Shown: piece by piece, positions 25,246 through 35,388 of the stretch
How positions within the stretch are numbered: the stretch's first letter is position 1
Layout: each line of letters begins with the position of its first letter
Source: Burkholderia sp. Bp9143
Lineage (GTDB): Bacteria; Pseudomonadota; Gammaproteobacteria; Burkholderiales; Burkholderiaceae
Assembly: GCF_003853645.1 (NCBI RefSeq)
Contig: NZ_QTPO01000010.1
Span: 1-64,000, forward strand
Direction: 5' to 3'
DNA length: 64,000 nt
Notes under the pieces: model-generated
Told to the model about the DNA's origin: nothing
The model's database searches: none
Seen by the model: the letters and a program-made list of their open reading frames with translations, nothing else
Position numbers and translations under genes: made by a program

Positions 25246-25707
25246 TCTGACGATCGACGCGTCGTGCCGGCCGGGCCGCCTGCGGTCACCGGCAAGCCAT
25301 TGACCTACCGGTCGGTCTGGATTGCTGCGGATCGCGGTCTAGCGCATGGGCTCCCGCAAGGGAAGCCTGCGATGGGAACCCCATGCGATCCCGCCACGCG
25401 CCGCCCCGCTCACGCAGCAACGCCGCACCGCTGAAGCGACGGTCCGACCACCTCGTCAACCTCCGTTCGGCCGATGCGATAGGGTTCGCGCGTGGATAAA
25501 ACACAACAGTGCAACGGAAGACGCGTTCGAGGCGTTCGCATCCTCGATGGTGCCGTTGTTATGGGGCATACTCTATTCGCTCCCAGCGAACGCTCGTACT
25601 ATTTACAACGCAAACCCTCGCGCGAGCCACTAAACACACACATGATTCTGGTACCTTGACGCACCGGCCCGAGCGCATCGCGATGGCCATCACCCATCTT
25701 TCACACT
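25246..25707. other. 462-bp spacer before pntA
   Basis: Holds a structured repeat-like element (25340-25395). It also holds the pntA promoter region, with AT-rich stretches around 25555-25640. I see no convincing gene. Confidence 0.55.
25340..25395. repeat. Structured intergenic element with ATGGG/CCCAT repeats
   Basis: CGCATGGG pairs with CCCATGCG across the element, and GGCTCCC-GCAA-GGGAAGCC forms an internal hairpin. The unit GGGAAGCCTGCGATGGGAA resembles the 23-nt units at 3113-3135 and 28863-28885. It could be a folded RNA element or a member of a dispersed repeat family. Confidence 0.4.
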
Positions 25708-27309
25708 ATGACATTACAGATTGGGATTCCTCTGGAGACAGCCACCGGCGAACGGCGCGTTGCGACCGTGCCCGAGGTGGTCGAGAAACTGATCAAGCTG
25801 GGGTTTTCGGTGGCCGTCCAAAGCGGCGCCGGTGCCGGCGCGAACTTTGACGACGACACGTACCGCGCGGCCGGCGCGAGCATCGCCGCCACCGCGGCCG
25901 AGCTCTGGTCCGGCAGCGACATCGTGTTCAAGGTGCGTCCGCCGAGCGCGGACGAAGTCGCGCTGATGCGCGAGGGCGGCACGCTGATCGGCTTCGTGTG
26001 GCCCGCGCAGAACCCCGAGCTGATGCAGCAGCTGGCCGCGAAGCGCGCCACGGTGCTGGCGATCGATTCGCTGCCGCGCACGCTGTCGCGCGCGCAGAAG
26101 ATGGACGCGCTCACGTCGATGGCCGGCATCAGCGGCTATCGCGCGGTGATCGAGGCCGCGCATGCGTTCGGCCGCTTCCTGAACGGCCAGGTCACGGCGG
26201 CCGGCAAGATCCCGCCGGCCAAGGTGTTCATCGCCGGCGCCGGTGTGGCCGGCCTGGCCGCGATCGGCACGGCCGCGAGTCTCGGCGCGATCGTGCGCGC
26301 GAACGACACGCGCGCCGAAGTGGCCGACCAGGTCAAGTCGCTGGGCGGCGAGTTCGTCAAGGTCGACTACGAAGAGGAAGGCTCGGGCGGCGGCGGCTAC
26401 GCGAAGGTGATGAGCGAAGGCTTCCAGCAGGCACAGCGCGCGATGTACGCGCAGCAGGCCAAGGATGCCGACATCATCATCACCACCGCGCTGATCCCCG
26501 GCAAGCCGGCGCCGAAGCTGATCAGCGCCGAGATGGTGCAGTCGATGAAACCCGGCAGCGTGATCGTCGACATGGCCGCCGAACAGGGCGGCAACTGCGA
26601 ACTCACGGTGCCCGGCGAGGCGGTCGTGCGCCACGGCGTGACCATCGTCGGCTATACCGATCTCGCGTCGCGCCTGTCGCGGCAGTCGTCCACGCTGTAT
26701 GGGACCAACCTGCTGCGCGTGATCGAGGAGCTGTGCAAGGCCAAGGACGGCACGATCAACGTCGACTTCGACGACGACGCGATCCGCGGCCTCACCGTCA
26801 TCAAGGAAGGCAACGTCACGTGGCCGCCGCCGCCGATCAAGCAGGCGGCCGTCGCGCCGAAGCCCCCGGCAGCCGCGCCCGCGGCGGCCGCACCCGCAAA
26901 GTCCAAGGGACACGGCCACAGCGGCGAGCCGATGTCGGCCAAGGCGCTCGCGATCGTGTTCGCGATCGGCGCGCTGGCGTTCCTGCTGGTCGGCCAGTTC
27001 GCGCCGTCGAGCTTCCTGTCGCACTTCACGGTGTTCGTGCTCGCGTGCTTCGTCGGCTACATGGTGATCTGGAACGTCACGCCGTCGCTGCACACGCCGC
27101 TGATGAGCGTGACCAACGCGATCTCGTCGATCATCGCGATCGGCGCGCTCGTGCAGGTCGCGCCGCCGCTGGGCGAGCTGGCCAATGCCGGCGATCGTCC
27201 GTCCGGGCTGATCCTCGGTCTCGCGGTGGGCGCGCTCACGCTCACGGCCGTCAACATGTTCGGCGGCTTCGCGGTCACGCGGCGCATGCTGGCGATGTTC
27301 CGCAAATAA
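25708..27309 (+). CDS. pntA: NAD(P) transhydrogenase subunit alpha
   Basis: This 533-residue alpha subunit belongs to the proton-translocating transhydrogenase that moves hydride between NADH and NADP+, mostly to supply NADPH. The NAD(H)-binding domain I covers residues ~1-380 ([36 protein letters not shown], then [13 protein letters not shown]). A linker rich in Ala, Pro and Lys follows (~385-410), then three to four membrane helices ([20 protein letters not shown] onward). Here domain I and the membrane part are fused in one chain, as in E. coli PntA. The ATG at 25708 has no strong ribosome site, but upstream frames do not fit. Confidence 0.96.
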   Translation: MTLQIGIPLETATGERRVATVPEVVEKLIKLGFSVAVQSGAGAGANFDDDTYRAAGASIAATAAELWSGSDIVFKVRPPSADEVALMREGGTLIGFVWPAQNPELMQQLAAKRATVLAIDSLPRTLSRAQKMDALTSMAGISGYRAVIEAAHAFGRFLNGQVTAAGKIPPAKVFIAGAGVAGLAAIGTAASLGAIVRANDTRAEVADQVKSLGGEFVKVDYEEEGSGGGGYAKVMSEGFQQAQRAMYAQQAKDADIIITTALIPGKPAPKLISAEMVQSMKPGSVIVDMAAEQGGNCELTVPGEAVVRHGVTIVGYTDLASRLSRQSSTLYGTNLLRVIEELCKAKDGTINVDFDDDAIRGLTVIKEGNVTWPPPPIKQAAVAPKPPAAAPAAAAPAKSKGHGHSGEPMSAKALAIVFAIGALAFLLVGQFAPSSFLSHFTVFVLACFVGYMVIWNVTPSLHTPLMSVTNAISSIIAIGALVQVAPPLGELANAGDRPSGLILGLAVGALTLTAVNMFGGFAVTRRMLAMFRK

Positions 27310-27322
27310 GGGGACAACAACA

Positions 27323-28735
27323 ATGACTTCCAACCTGACTACCGTCTCCTATATCGGCGCCGCGATCCTGTTCATCCTCAGCCTCGGCGGGCTGGCCAAC
27401 CCTGAAACCGCGCGCCGCGGCAACCTGCTCGGCATGATCGGCATGCTGATCGCCGTGCTGGCCACCGTGGCCGGCCCGCGCGTGTCGGCCGCGGGCATTC
27501 CGTACGTGATCGCCGCGCTGGTCGTCGGCGGTGCCGTCGGCCTGTACGCCGCGAAGAAGGTGCAGATGACGCAGATGCCGGAACTGGTCGCGCTGATGCA
27601 CAGCCTGGTCGGTTTCGCGGCCTGCCTGGTGGGCTTCGCGAGCTATATCGACACGTCGCTGCAGCTCACCGGCGCCGAGAAGGCCATCCATGAAGTGGAA
27701 ATCTACGTCGGCATCCTGATCGGCGCGATCACCTTCGCGGGCTCGGTGATCGCGTTCGGCAAGCTGTCGGGCAAGATCGGCGGCAAGCCGCTGCTGCTGC
27801 CGGCGCGGCACTGGCTGAACCTGGCCGCGCTGCTGATCGTGATCTACTACGGCCGCGCGTTCCTGCATGCGGAAAGCATCCAGGACGGCATGCTGCCGCT
27901 CGCCGTGATGACCGTGATCTCGCTGCTGTTCGGCGTGCACATGGTGATGGCGATCGGCGGCGCCGACATGCCGGTCGTGGTGTCGATGCTCAACAGCTAC
28001 TCGGGGTGGGCGGCGGCGGCCACCGGCTTCATGCTCGGCAACGACCTGCTGATCGTGATCGGCGCGCTGGTCGGCTCGTCCGGTGCGATCCTGTCGTACA
28101 TCATGTGCCGCGCGATGAACCGCAACTTCATCAGCGTGATCGCGGGCGGCTTCGGCAGCGGCGCGGGCGCACCGGCGGCAGCGAGCGGCGGCGCGCAGCC
28201 GGCCGGCGAGGCCGTGGCGGTGAGCGCGTTGGAAACGGCCGAGCTGCTGCGCGAAGCGAAGCGCGTGATCATCGTACCCGGCTATGGGATGGCCGTTGCA
28301 CAGGCTCAGCACACGGTGTTCGAACTGACGAAGCTGCTGCGCGAGAAGGGCGTCGACGTGCGTTTCGCGATTCACCCGGTCGCGGGCCGCATGCCGGGGC
28401 ACATGAACGTGCTGCTGGCCGAGGCGAAGGTGCCGTACGACATCGTGCTGGAAATGGACGAGATCAACGGCGACTTCCCCGAGGCCGACGTGTCGATGGT
28501 GATCGGCGCGAACGACATCGTGAACCCGGCCGCGCAGGACGACCCGTCGAGCCCGATCGCCGGCATGCCGGTGCTGGAAGTGTGGAAGGCGAAGACGTCG
28601 ATCGTGATGAAGCGCAGCATGGCGTCCGGTTATGCGGGCGTCGACAATCCGCTGTTCTACAAGGACAACAACCGCATGTTGTTCGGCGATGCGAAGTCGA
28701 TGCTCAACGAGATCTTCGGCGCACTGAAAGCCTGA
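27323..28735 (+). CDS. pntB: NAD(P) transhydrogenase subunit beta
   Basis: This 470-residue beta subunit has about eight to nine membrane helices in the first ~280 residues. These are followed by the NADP(H)-binding domain III ([52 protein letters not shown]). It starts 14 bp after pntA with GGGGA upstream, forming a two-gene operon. Together they make the inner-membrane proton-pumping transhydrogenase. Confidence 0.97.
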   Translation: MTSNLTTVSYIGAAILFILSLGGLANPETARRGNLLGMIGMLIAVLATVAGPRVSAAGIPYVIAALVVGGAVGLYAAKKVQMTQMPELVALMHSLVGFAACLVGFASYIDTSLQLTGAEKAIHEVEIYVGILIGAITFAGSVIAFGKLSGKIGGKPLLLPARHWLNLAALLIVIYYGRAFLHAESIQDGMLPLAVMTVISLLFGVHMVMAIGGADMPVVVSMLNSYSGWAAAATGFMLGNDLLIVIGALVGSSGAILSYIMCRAMNRNFISVIAGGFGSGAGAPAAASGGAQPAGEAVAVSALETAELLREAKRVIIVPGYGMAVAQAQHTVFELTKLLREKGVDVRFAIHPVAGRMPGHMNVLLAEAKVPYDIVLEMDEINGDFPEADVSMVIGANDIVNPAAQDDPSSPIAGMPVLEVWKAKTSIVMKRSMASGYAGVDNPLFYKDNNRMLFGDAKSMLNEIFGALKA

Positions 28736-28797
28736 ATGCGGCCACGCGCGTGGAGCGGGCGGCAAGCCCGTTTCAGCAGCGCGCGGCCCCGATGACC

Positions 28798-28838
28798 CGT
28801 CGGCCCGTCACGCATCGGCAGTGCGTGACGGGCCGACG
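28798..28838 (+). terminator. Perfect 17-bp hairpin after pntB
   Basis: Seventeen bases starting CGTCGGCCC pair perfectly with 28822-28838, with a 7-nt loop. There is no U-tract, so it may be a transcription pause or 3'-end-protecting stem rather than a classic intrinsic terminator. Confidence 0.6.
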
Positions 28839-28862
28839 CACATCCGCGCTACCGAAACGAAC

Positions 28863-28907
28863 GGGAGCCGTCCATGGGATCGCACGAAGGATGCCGGTTA
28901 TGGGAGC
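28863..28907. repeat. Pair of short intergenic repeat units, swapped order
   Basis: A 23-nt unit at 28863-28885 (GGGAGCCG, then CATGGGATCGCAC) is followed by a 21-nt unit at 28887-28907 (AAGGATGCCGG, then TATGGGAGC). Both also occur at 3085-3135, but there the 21-nt unit comes first. Confidence 0.5.
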
Positions 28908-28925
28908 GGGCTTGAACAAACCGCG

Positions 28926-29972
28926 CTACGCGCGCCGCCGGTAAGTCCCCGGCGTACTGCCCGTCCAGTGGCGGAACGCGCGATGGAACGCGCTCGGATC
29001 GTCGAAGCCGATATCGGCGCCGATCGCCGCGATCGTGTCGAGCGTGTCGGTGAGCCGCTGGATCGCGATGTCGCGCCGCAGTTCGTCCTTGAGCGCCTGG
29101 AACGTCGTGCCTTCCGAGGCCAGGTGACGGCTCAGCGTGCGCACCGAGCAATGCAGATGCTCGGCCGCCTGGTCGATCACCGGCAGGTCGGGCAGCGCCG
29201 CCGACAGGTATTGCCGCACGCGATGGCACACGAGCTGTTCGCTGAACGATTCGAAGATCCAGTCGCCGGGCGCGCGCGCGAGGAACTTGCGCAGGTTGCG
29301 CTTGCTTTGCCGGATCGGTGCGTCGAGATAGTCGGCGCTGAAGCGCATCAGCGTGCGTTCGCAATCGAACTGCACGGAGCCGGAGAAGAAGTACAGGTGC
29401 TCGACCGCATGACGCGGCCGCGGGCACGCGAACTCGATCTGCAGCAGCGGGATCTTCTGCCCGATCAGCCAGGAACACACGCCGTGCACGAGCTTGAGCA
29501 TCAGCTCCTGGCCGAGCGCGCCGATCGGGCCCACGGCCGGGTTCGGCCGCAGCAGCACCTGCGCGACCAGGTCGTCGCGCTTCGATTCGACGAAGAAGTC
29601 GTCGAGCAGGATATGGAAGAACTGGCCGAAACGATGCAGCGCCGTTTCGAGGTTGCGCGCATCGAGCAGGCTCAGGCACAGGTACTTCAGCGTGCCGCCG
29701 CGCAACGGGCGAGAGAAGATGCCCGGCATCTCGTCGTCGAGGTCGATCGCGAGCGTGCGGTACAGCGTCGAGAACTGCTCTTCCGTCACGCGCGCATGCG
29801 GCTCGCCGAGCAGTTCGAGCGGAATGCCGGCCCCGCGCAGGTAGCGCTCGACCACGTCGCGCCGTGCGCCCGCGCTCGCCAGAAAACCGTTGACGAGCGA
29901 GATCGGCACCGTCGCGCTCGGCGACGGCAGCGCACGCCCGGGCCGGGCGGAAGGTGAATCTGAACCGGTCAT
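28926..29972 (-). CDS. AraC-family regulator (Arabinose_bd/OruR type)
   Basis: This 348-residue regulator has an N-terminal effector domain of the OruR/ArgR-like AraC group (~20-220). The C-terminal AraC double HTH (~255-345) includes AAEHLHCSVRTLSRHLASEG and IGFDDPSAFHRAFRHWTGSTPGTYRR. It lies on the same strand 113 bp after the FadD-like ligase gene. I chose the ATG at 29972 (MTGSDSPSARPG). The frame stays open far upstream, but only as antisense-like sequence through the ligase gene. A link to fatty acid or aromatic acid activation is suggested only by position. Confidence 0.92.
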   Translation of the reverse strand: MTGSDSPSARPGRALPSPSATVPISLVNGFLASAGARRDVVERYLRGAGIPLELLGEPHARVTEEQFSTLYRTLAIDLDDEMPGIFSRPLRGGTLKYLCLSLLDARNLETALHRFGQFFHILLDDFFVESKRDDLVAQVLLRPNPAVGPIGALGQELMLKLVHGVCSWLIGQKIPLLQIEFACPRPRHAVEHLYFFSGSVQFDCERTLMRFSADYLDAPIRQSKRNLRKFLARAPGDWIFESFSEQLVCHRVRQYLSAALPDLPVIDQAAEHLHCSVRTLSRHLASEGTTFQALKDELRRDIAIQRLTDTLDTIAAIGADIGFDDPSAFHRAFRHWTGSTPGTYRRRA

Positions 29973-30085
29973 CGCGTCCCCGTCGATCGAACCGCTCGCA
30001 TTGTACTTGAGCGGCCCGTGCCGGGTTTTCGGGGCGTTCGGCGGGCCGGCCCGCGCGCTTCCGGGCGCGCGGCGCTTCGGCGCCA

Positions 30086-31720
30086 TCAGTCGGCGCGGCT
30101 GAGTTCCCGGCGCAGGATCTTGCCGACCGCCGACTTCGGCAGCCGGTCGACCAGGCGGATCAGCTTCGGCACCTTGTAGCCCGCGAGGTTCGCACGGCAA
30201 TGCGCGACGAGTTCCGCTTCCGTCACGGCCGCGTCCGGCGCGAGCACCACGAACAGCTTCACGGCCTCGCCGGTGCGCTCGTCCGGCACGCCGATGCACG
30301 CGCATTCGGCGACGCCCGGCAGCGCGGTCGCGACCGCTTCCACCTCGTTCGGGTACACGTTGAAGCCCGACACGATGATCATGTCCTTCTTGCGGTCGAC
30401 GATCTTCAGGAAGCCGGCCGCGTCGAACACGCCGATGTCGCCGGTGCGGAAGTAGCCGTCCGCGGTGAACGCCACCGCATTCGCGTCCGGCTTCTGCCAG
30501 TAGCCGCCCATCACCTGCGGCCCCTGCACGCAGATCTCGCCCGCTTCGCCGATCGCGACCTCGCGATCCTGGTCGTCGAGCAGCTTCACGTCGGTCGACG
30601 GCAGCGGCAGGCCCGTCGTGCCCGTGAACGCGTCGATCGACTGCGGGTTGAACGTGACCACCGGCGACGTTTCCGACAGCCCGTACCCTTCGCGGATGAA
30701 ATTGCCCGTCACCGCCTTCCAGCGTGCGGAGATCACGTCGATCACCGCCGCGCCGCCGCCGGCCGACAACTTCAGCCGCGACCAGTCGATTTCCTTCAGC
30801 CGCGGATGGCCGGCGAGCCCCGCGTACAGCGTATTGACGCCGACGAACACCGACGGCCGCGCGGCCTTCAGTACGTCGATGAAGCCATCCATGTCGCGCG
30901 GGTTCGCGACGAGCCAGTTCTCCGCGCCGATCGCGAAGTAGGACAGGAAGTTCACCGTCAGCGCGAAGATGTGATACAGCGGGATCGCCGTGACGACGAC
31001 CTCCTCGCCCGGCTGCCGTGCGGCCGGCACGATCGCCGCGAACTGCTCGATGTTCGCGACCAGGTTGCGGTGCGACAGCGCGGCGCCCTTCGACAGCCCG
31101 GTCGTGCCGCCCGTGTATTGCAGCAGCAACAGGTCGGCGCCGCCGAGCGCGACCGGCTCGAAGGCGAGCGATTCGCCGGCGGCGAGTGCGTCCGCGAGCG
31201 GGATCGAGCCCGGCGGCAGCGCGTCGCACGCGCCGGCCGGCGCATCGACGACGCCGAGATCGCCGCGCCCCACGCTCAGCACGGTCCGGATGCGCGTCTT
31301 GGCGACCACGTCGGCGAACGTGCCCATCGAGCCGCCGCACACCACGGCCACTTCGACGCCCGCGTCGTTGAGCTGGTGTTCGAGTTCGTGCGCGGTATAG
31401 AACGGGTTCACGTTGACCTGGATCGCGCCGAGCCGCGCGACCGCGACAGTCGCCACCGGAAACGCGAGCACGTTCGGCAGCATGACGGCCACGCGGTCGC
31501 CCTTGCGCACGCCCACGACCTGCTGCAGGTACGCGGCCAGCGCGGCCGACAGGCGGTCGACGTCGGCGTAGGTCAGCGTGCGGCCGACCGCGCGGAACGC
31601 GGGGCGCTCGGCGAAGCGACGCATCGCGTCGTCCAGCAGCGCGGTTACGGAAGGAAAGCGATCGGCATCGATCTCGGCGGGGATCGTGCCGTACGAGCCG
31701 ATCCAGTGTCTCTTCGTCAT
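30086..31720 (-). CDS. Long-chain fatty-acid-CoA ligase, FadD-like
   Basis: This 544-residue ANL-superfamily adenylating enzyme activates a carboxylic acid to its CoA thioester through an acyl-AMP. The P-loop is YTGGTTGLSKGA (~190), the A5 motif is EGYGLSETSPVV, the adenosine-binding A7 motif is YFRTGDIGVFD, and the catalytic Lys is in KSAVGKILRRE near the C-terminus. The FadD-like pattern and length suggest medium/long-chain fatty acids. GAGGAGC precedes the ATG. It is divergent from an AraC regulator at 32039 and followed by another AraC gene. Confidence 0.93.
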   Translation of the reverse strand: MTKRHWIGSYGTIPAEIDADRFPSVTALLDDAMRRFAERPAFRAVGRTLTYADVDRLSAALAAYLQQVVGVRKGDRVAVMLPNVLAFPVATVAVARLGAIQVNVNPFYTAHELEHQLNDAGVEVAVVCGGSMGTFADVVAKTRIRTVLSVGRGDLGVVDAPAGACDALPPGSIPLADALAAGESLAFEPVALGGADLLLLQYTGGTTGLSKGAALSHRNLVANIEQFAAIVPAARQPGEEVVVTAIPLYHIFALTVNFLSYFAIGAENWLVANPRDMDGFIDVLKAARPSVFVGVNTLYAGLAGHPRLKEIDWSRLKLSAGGGAAVIDVISARWKAVTGNFIREGYGLSETSPVVTFNPQSIDAFTGTTGLPLPSTDVKLLDDQDREVAIGEAGEICVQGPQVMGGYWQKPDANAVAFTADGYFRTGDIGVFDAAGFLKIVDRKKDMIIVSGFNVYPNEVEAVATALPGVAECACIGVPDERTGEAVKLFVVLAPDAAVTEAELVAHCRANLAGYKVPKLIRLVDRLPKSAVGKILRRELSRAD

Positions 31721-32038
31721 GTCCTGCTCCTCGGGGGACGGCGCCGGGCAGCGCCGTTCGCACGGCGGCCCGCGCACCGGATGGGCGCAGGCCGTCGCCT
31801 GACCGGTGACTATCGCCCGCCCAAGGTGCTTTGAAAATGATCCGGGCGGTCGAAAAGATGATCGAAACGGACACGCGAACGCGCGGCGGGCGGCCTGCCG
31901 CCGCTTCCGGCCGGGCATCGGCTCATCCGTGTCGGGCCGCGCACGCCCATGCGCATCAGGGTGAACCCTATGGCGCCCTCGCGCGTTCCGGCGCAGAATC
32001 GCGAACCCGGAACGGTATCGAATCGGACACAGAACCCC
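31721..32038. other. 318-bp divergent promoter region
   Basis: Spacer between the ligase gene and the divergent AraC gene. It must hold both promoters, but no clear palindrome or canonical -35/-10 pair stands out. The AraC coding start could lie as early as 31949. Confidence 0.45.
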
Positions 32039-33139
32039 ATGCCGCGCAGTGCGCTCCTGAACCCGACGGCCGCCGGCGCCGCCCCGCTGCCCGACGCGCC
32101 GCTTGCCCACGCGTGGCGCGAGAAGCGCTTCTCGCCGGCCAAGCTGGCCGTGCTCGTCGGCGTCGCGCAGGAACTCGGCCTCGACCCGGCCGCCGTGCTC
32201 GACGGCACCGGCCTGTCGCCGGAGGCCGTCGCCGACCCGTTCACGCTCACGTCGCCGCTGCAGTTCCTGACCGCCGCGCGCAACGCGATCGGCCGCTACG
32301 ACGGCACCGATCTCGGCGTGCGCGTCGGCCGCCGGCTGCATGCGTCGAGCTACGGGATGTACGGCTACGCGATGCTGTGCTCGGAATCGCTCGCGCATGC
32401 GTTCGATTCCGCCGTCAAATATCACCAGCTCGCGAACGGGATGCTCGCGATCCGCTGGGTCGAACAGGGCGACACCGCGTCGTGGCTGTTCCCGGATCCG
32501 CATGAAGCCGCGCTGCCCGGGCCGGACCTGCCGCTGTACCGCTTCCTGATCGACATGCAGTTCGCGCTGCACGTGACGATCATCAAGGACGTGATGGGTG
32601 CATGGTGCGTGCCGGCGCGCGCGCAGTTCGCGCAACCGGAACCGGCGCATGCGGCCCAGCTCGCCGACGCACTCGAATGCCCGATCGCGTTCGACCAGCC
32701 GCACCATGTGTTGAGCTACCCGGCCGCCTGGCTCGCACGCGCACCGCAGCTCGCGAACCCGATCACCGCCGCGCAGGTGTCGTCGCACTGCGCGCGCGTG
32801 CTCGACGAATTGCGCAGCCAGGCCGGCGTCACGCGCCGCGTCTACCAGGAACTCACGCGCACGCCCGGGCAGTTTCCGGACATCGACGCGATCGCCGATA
32901 CGCTGTGCATGACGTCGCGCACGCTGCGCCGCAAGCTCGACGCCGAAGGCACGTCGTACAGCGAGTTGCTGACGAGCGTGCGCAAGGCGCTCGCGATCGA
33001 CTACCTGACCACCACCACGCTCAGCACCGAGGACATCGCGCTGACGCTCGGCTTCAGCGATGCGGTCGGGTTCCGCCACGCGTTCAAGCGCTGGACCGGC
33101 ACGACGCCGAGCGACGTGCGGCGCAAGCGCGGCGGGTAA
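32039..33139 (+). CDS. AraC-family regulator (Arabinose_bd/OruR type), divergent from the ligase gene
   Basis: This 366-residue AraC regulator has an N-terminal effector domain (KLAVLVGVAQELGLDPAAVL, then LHASSYGMYGYAMLCSESLA). The C-terminal HTH pair includes IADTLCMTSRTLRRKLDAEG and LTLGFSDAVGFRHAFKRWTG. The start at 32039 (MPRSALLNPTAAG) is uncertain; an in-frame ATG at 31949 would give 396 residues. It is a second member of the same subfamily as the 28926-29972 protein and flanks the FadD-like gene on the other side. It is the better candidate for control of that gene because it is divergent. Confidence 0.88.
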   Translation: MPRSALLNPTAAGAAPLPDAPLAHAWREKRFSPAKLAVLVGVAQELGLDPAAVLDGTGLSPEAVADPFTLTSPLQFLTAARNAIGRYDGTDLGVRVGRRLHASSYGMYGYAMLCSESLAHAFDSAVKYHQLANGMLAIRWVEQGDTASWLFPDPHEAALPGPDLPLYRFLIDMQFALHVTIIKDVMGAWCVPARAQFAQPEPAHAAQLADALECPIAFDQPHHVLSYPAAWLARAPQLANPITAAQVSSHCARVLDELRSQAGVTRRVYQELTRTPGQFPDIDAIADTLCMTSRTLRRKLDAEGTSYSELLTSVRKALAIDYLTTTTLSTEDIALTLGFSDAVGFRHAFKRWTGTTPSDVRRKRGG

Positions 33140-33175
33140 GCGCCACGCGTTGGCGAGCGCGCGGCGCCGCCGGTT

Positions 33176-34669
33176 TCAGCGCGCGTCGCCGGCCGCCGGA
33201 TACGCCACCGCCAGCGCAAACTCGAACACCGCGCCGCGCCCGTCCCGATCGACGAGCCGGATGCCGCTGCCGTTGAGCGCCAGCATCCGGTGCACGATCA
33301 GCAGCCCGAGCCCGCCGCTCGTCGCCGCGCCGCCGCTCATCGGCCGCTGCGGCCGCTGGAACAGCCCCGCGCGCCGCGCCAGCGGAATCCCTTCGCCGGT
33401 ATCCGACACGGTCACGACCACGCGATCGTCCCGCGGCGTCAGCGCGACCTCGACTTCGCCGTGCGGCGGCGTGTGCCGCAATGCGTTGTCGAGCAGATTG
33501 GTCAGCACGCGCTCGATCATCCCGAGATCGGCCGACACGACCGGCACGCGCGGCGGGATGCGCGCATGCAGCGCGATGCCGCGCGACTGCGCGGCCAGTT
33601 CGAACTTCTGGAATACGTCCTGCACCAGATCGACGACCGAGAACGGCTCGCGCTCGGCCTGCACGCCACCCGATTCGAGCCGCGCGAGTTCGAACAGCGC
33701 CTGCGCGAGCCGGCCGACCTTGGTGCTCTGCGCGAGCGCGATCGACAGGTAGCGGCGGCGCTCGGCCTCGGCGAGCGTGTCGGACTTCAGCGACAGCGTC
33801 TCCAGATAGCCATGCAGCGACGTCAGCGGCGTGCGCAGGTCGTGCGAGATGTTCGTGATCAGTTCGCGCCGCTGCTGGTCCTGGTGCGTCAGCGCGCGCC
33901 ACTGGTCGCCGATCCGGTCGGCCATCTGCGCGAACGCGGATTCGAGCACCGCGATGTCGTCGCCGCGCCGGCCCGGCGGCGAGTGCGGCACCGGCGGCTG
34001 CGTGTCGGGCGCGCCGTTCGCGTCGAAGCGGCGCATCGCATCGGTCAGCCGGCGCAGCGGGCGCGTGATGAAGCTGAATGCGGTCAGGCCCGCGAGCAGG
34101 CCGAGCAGCGCGACGACCGCCATCGACCACAGCGTCGTGCGCAGCACGTTGCCGGCGTCGACGCGCGCGGCCAGCCGGTCGTGCGCTTCGCCGAGCAGCA
34201 CCACGTAGATATAGCCGGACGGCGGCTGGCCCGCGCGCTGCAGCGGCGCGGCGCTGAACACCTTGCGCGCGTCGGAGCTGCGCGGATCGTCGCCGAGGAT
34301 CGGCAGCGGCTCGCCCGCGATGAAGCGCCGCACCGGCGCGAGATCGACGCGGTCGCGCTTCACGTGGCCGGGCGGCGCGTCGTCGCCCTTGATGCGCCCG
34401 GCGTTGTCGAGCAGGTACACCTCGACGCTCGGGTTCACGCCCATCAGCTGGCCGAACAGCGTGCGCACGGCGTCCGGGCGCAGCCCGTTCGCGTCCATCA
34501 GCGGCGTGCTGCCCGCGATGTGCGCGGCGAGATCGCGCGACAGGCCCTGCACGACTTCCTTCTCGCGCATGTCGTTCGCACGGATCTGCAGCCACGCCGA
34601 CGCACCCGAGCACGCGAGGAGCAGCACCGCGAACACGCACGACAGCCGCTGGGTGAGGGTCAGTTTCAT
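33176..34669 (-). CDS. Two-component sensor histidine kinase
   Basis: This 497-residue inner-membrane kinase has TM1 at ~8-27, a periplasmic sensor domain at ~28-178, TM2 at ~181-203 and a HAMP linker. The dimerisation/phosphoacceptor motif is NISHDLRTPLTSLHGYLE (H276). The ATPase domain contains LTNLLDNALRHTP, VSDTGEGIP and GLGLLIVHRM. Its ATG overlaps the stop of the response regulator gene by 4 bp (ATGA), so the pair is co-translated. The signal is unknown. Confidence 0.94.
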   Translation of the reverse strand: MKLTLTQRLSCVFAVLLLACSGASAWLQIRANDMREKEVVQGLSRDLAAHIAGSTPLMDANGLRPDAVRTLFGQLMGVNPSVEVYLLDNAGRIKGDDAPPGHVKRDRVDLAPVRRFIAGEPLPILGDDPRSSDARKVFSAAPLQRAGQPPSGYIYVVLLGEAHDRLAARVDAGNVLRTTLWSMAVVALLGLLAGLTAFSFITRPLRRLTDAMRRFDANGAPDTQPPVPHSPPGRRGDDIAVLESAFAQMADRIGDQWRALTHQDQQRRELITNISHDLRTPLTSLHGYLETLSLKSDTLAEAERRRYLSIALAQSTKVGRLAQALFELARLESGGVQAEREPFSVVDLVQDVFQKFELAAQSRGIALHARIPPRVPVVSADLGMIERVLTNLLDNALRHTPPHGEVEVALTPRDDRVVVTVSDTGEGIPLARRAGLFQRPQRPMSGGAATSGGLGLLIVHRMLALNGSGIRLVDRDGRGAVFEFALAVAYPAAGDAR

Positions 34670-35388
34670 TGCGCGTCCCGCTGGTCCGGCGCGGCGAGCC
34701 TGTAGCCGCGGCCCCACACGGTGAGGATCCGCACGGGCTCGGCCGGATCGGCCTCGATCTTCGCGCGCAGCCGGTTGATGTGGGTGTTCACCGTATGTTC
34801 GTAGCCTTCGTGCTGGTAACCCCACACGGCATTGAGCAGGTCCATCCGCGAGAAGACCTTGCCCGGATGTCGCGCGAAGAAATACAGCAGGTCGAACTCG
34901 CGCGGCGTGAGGTCGATGCGCGTGCCGTCGACGCTCGCTTCCCGCGCGATCGGGTCGATCGACAGCCCGGCGATGTCGAGCGTGCCCGCGTCGATCCGCG
35001 AATCGCGCGCGAGCGCGTCGACGCGCCGCAGCAGCGCCTTGACCCGCGCGACGAGCTCGAGCACCGAGAACGGTTTCGCCAGGTAGTCGTCGGCGCCGAG
35101 TTCGAGGCCGAGAATCCGGTGCACCTCGCTCGAACGCGCGCTCGTGATGATGATCGGGGTGTAGCGTGCCATCGCGCGGGCGCGCCGGCAGATTTCCAGG
35201 CCATCGACGCCCGGCAGCATCAGGTCGAGGATCAGCGCGTCCCAGTTGCCCTGTTCGAGCAGGCGCAGGCCTTCGGTGCCGTCCGCGCTGTGCACGACTT
35301 CATAGCGTTCGTCACGCAGGTGCAGGCTCAACACGTCGGCGATGTCGGCGTCGTCTTCGACGATCAGGATGCGTTTCGGGTGGTCCAT
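34666..35388 (-). CDS. OmpR/PhoB-family response regulator
   Basis: This 240-residue regulator has a receiver domain with acidic residues E11/D12/D13, phosphoacceptor D55 (LILDLMLPG) and K near 104 (YLAKPFSVLEL). The C-terminal winged helix (~140-232) includes LTPREFDLLYFFARHPGKVF and HINRLRAKIEADPAEPVRIL. I chose the ATG at 35388 (MDHPKRILIVEDD) because it places the receiver at the N-terminus; six extra codons are possible. It precedes the kinase gene in one operon. Confidence 0.95.
   Translation of the reverse strand: MDHPKRILIVEDDADIADVLSLHLRDERYEVVHSADGTEGLRLLEQGNWDALILDLMLPGVDGLEICRRARAMARYTPIIITSARSSEVHRILGLELGADDYLAKPFSVLELVARVKALLRRVDALARDSRIDAGTLDIAGLSIDPIAREASVDGTRIDLTPREFDLLYFFARHPGKVFSRMDLLNAVWGYQHEGYEHTVNTHINRLRAKIEADPAEPVRILTVWGRGYRLAAPDQRDAQ

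Noticed and set aside
28926..31874. Apparent 982-codon protein ending in the AraC regulator
   Set aside because: Only the last 348 residues (from 29972) are meaningful. The upstream part is an out-of-frame reading of the FadD-like gene on the same strand.
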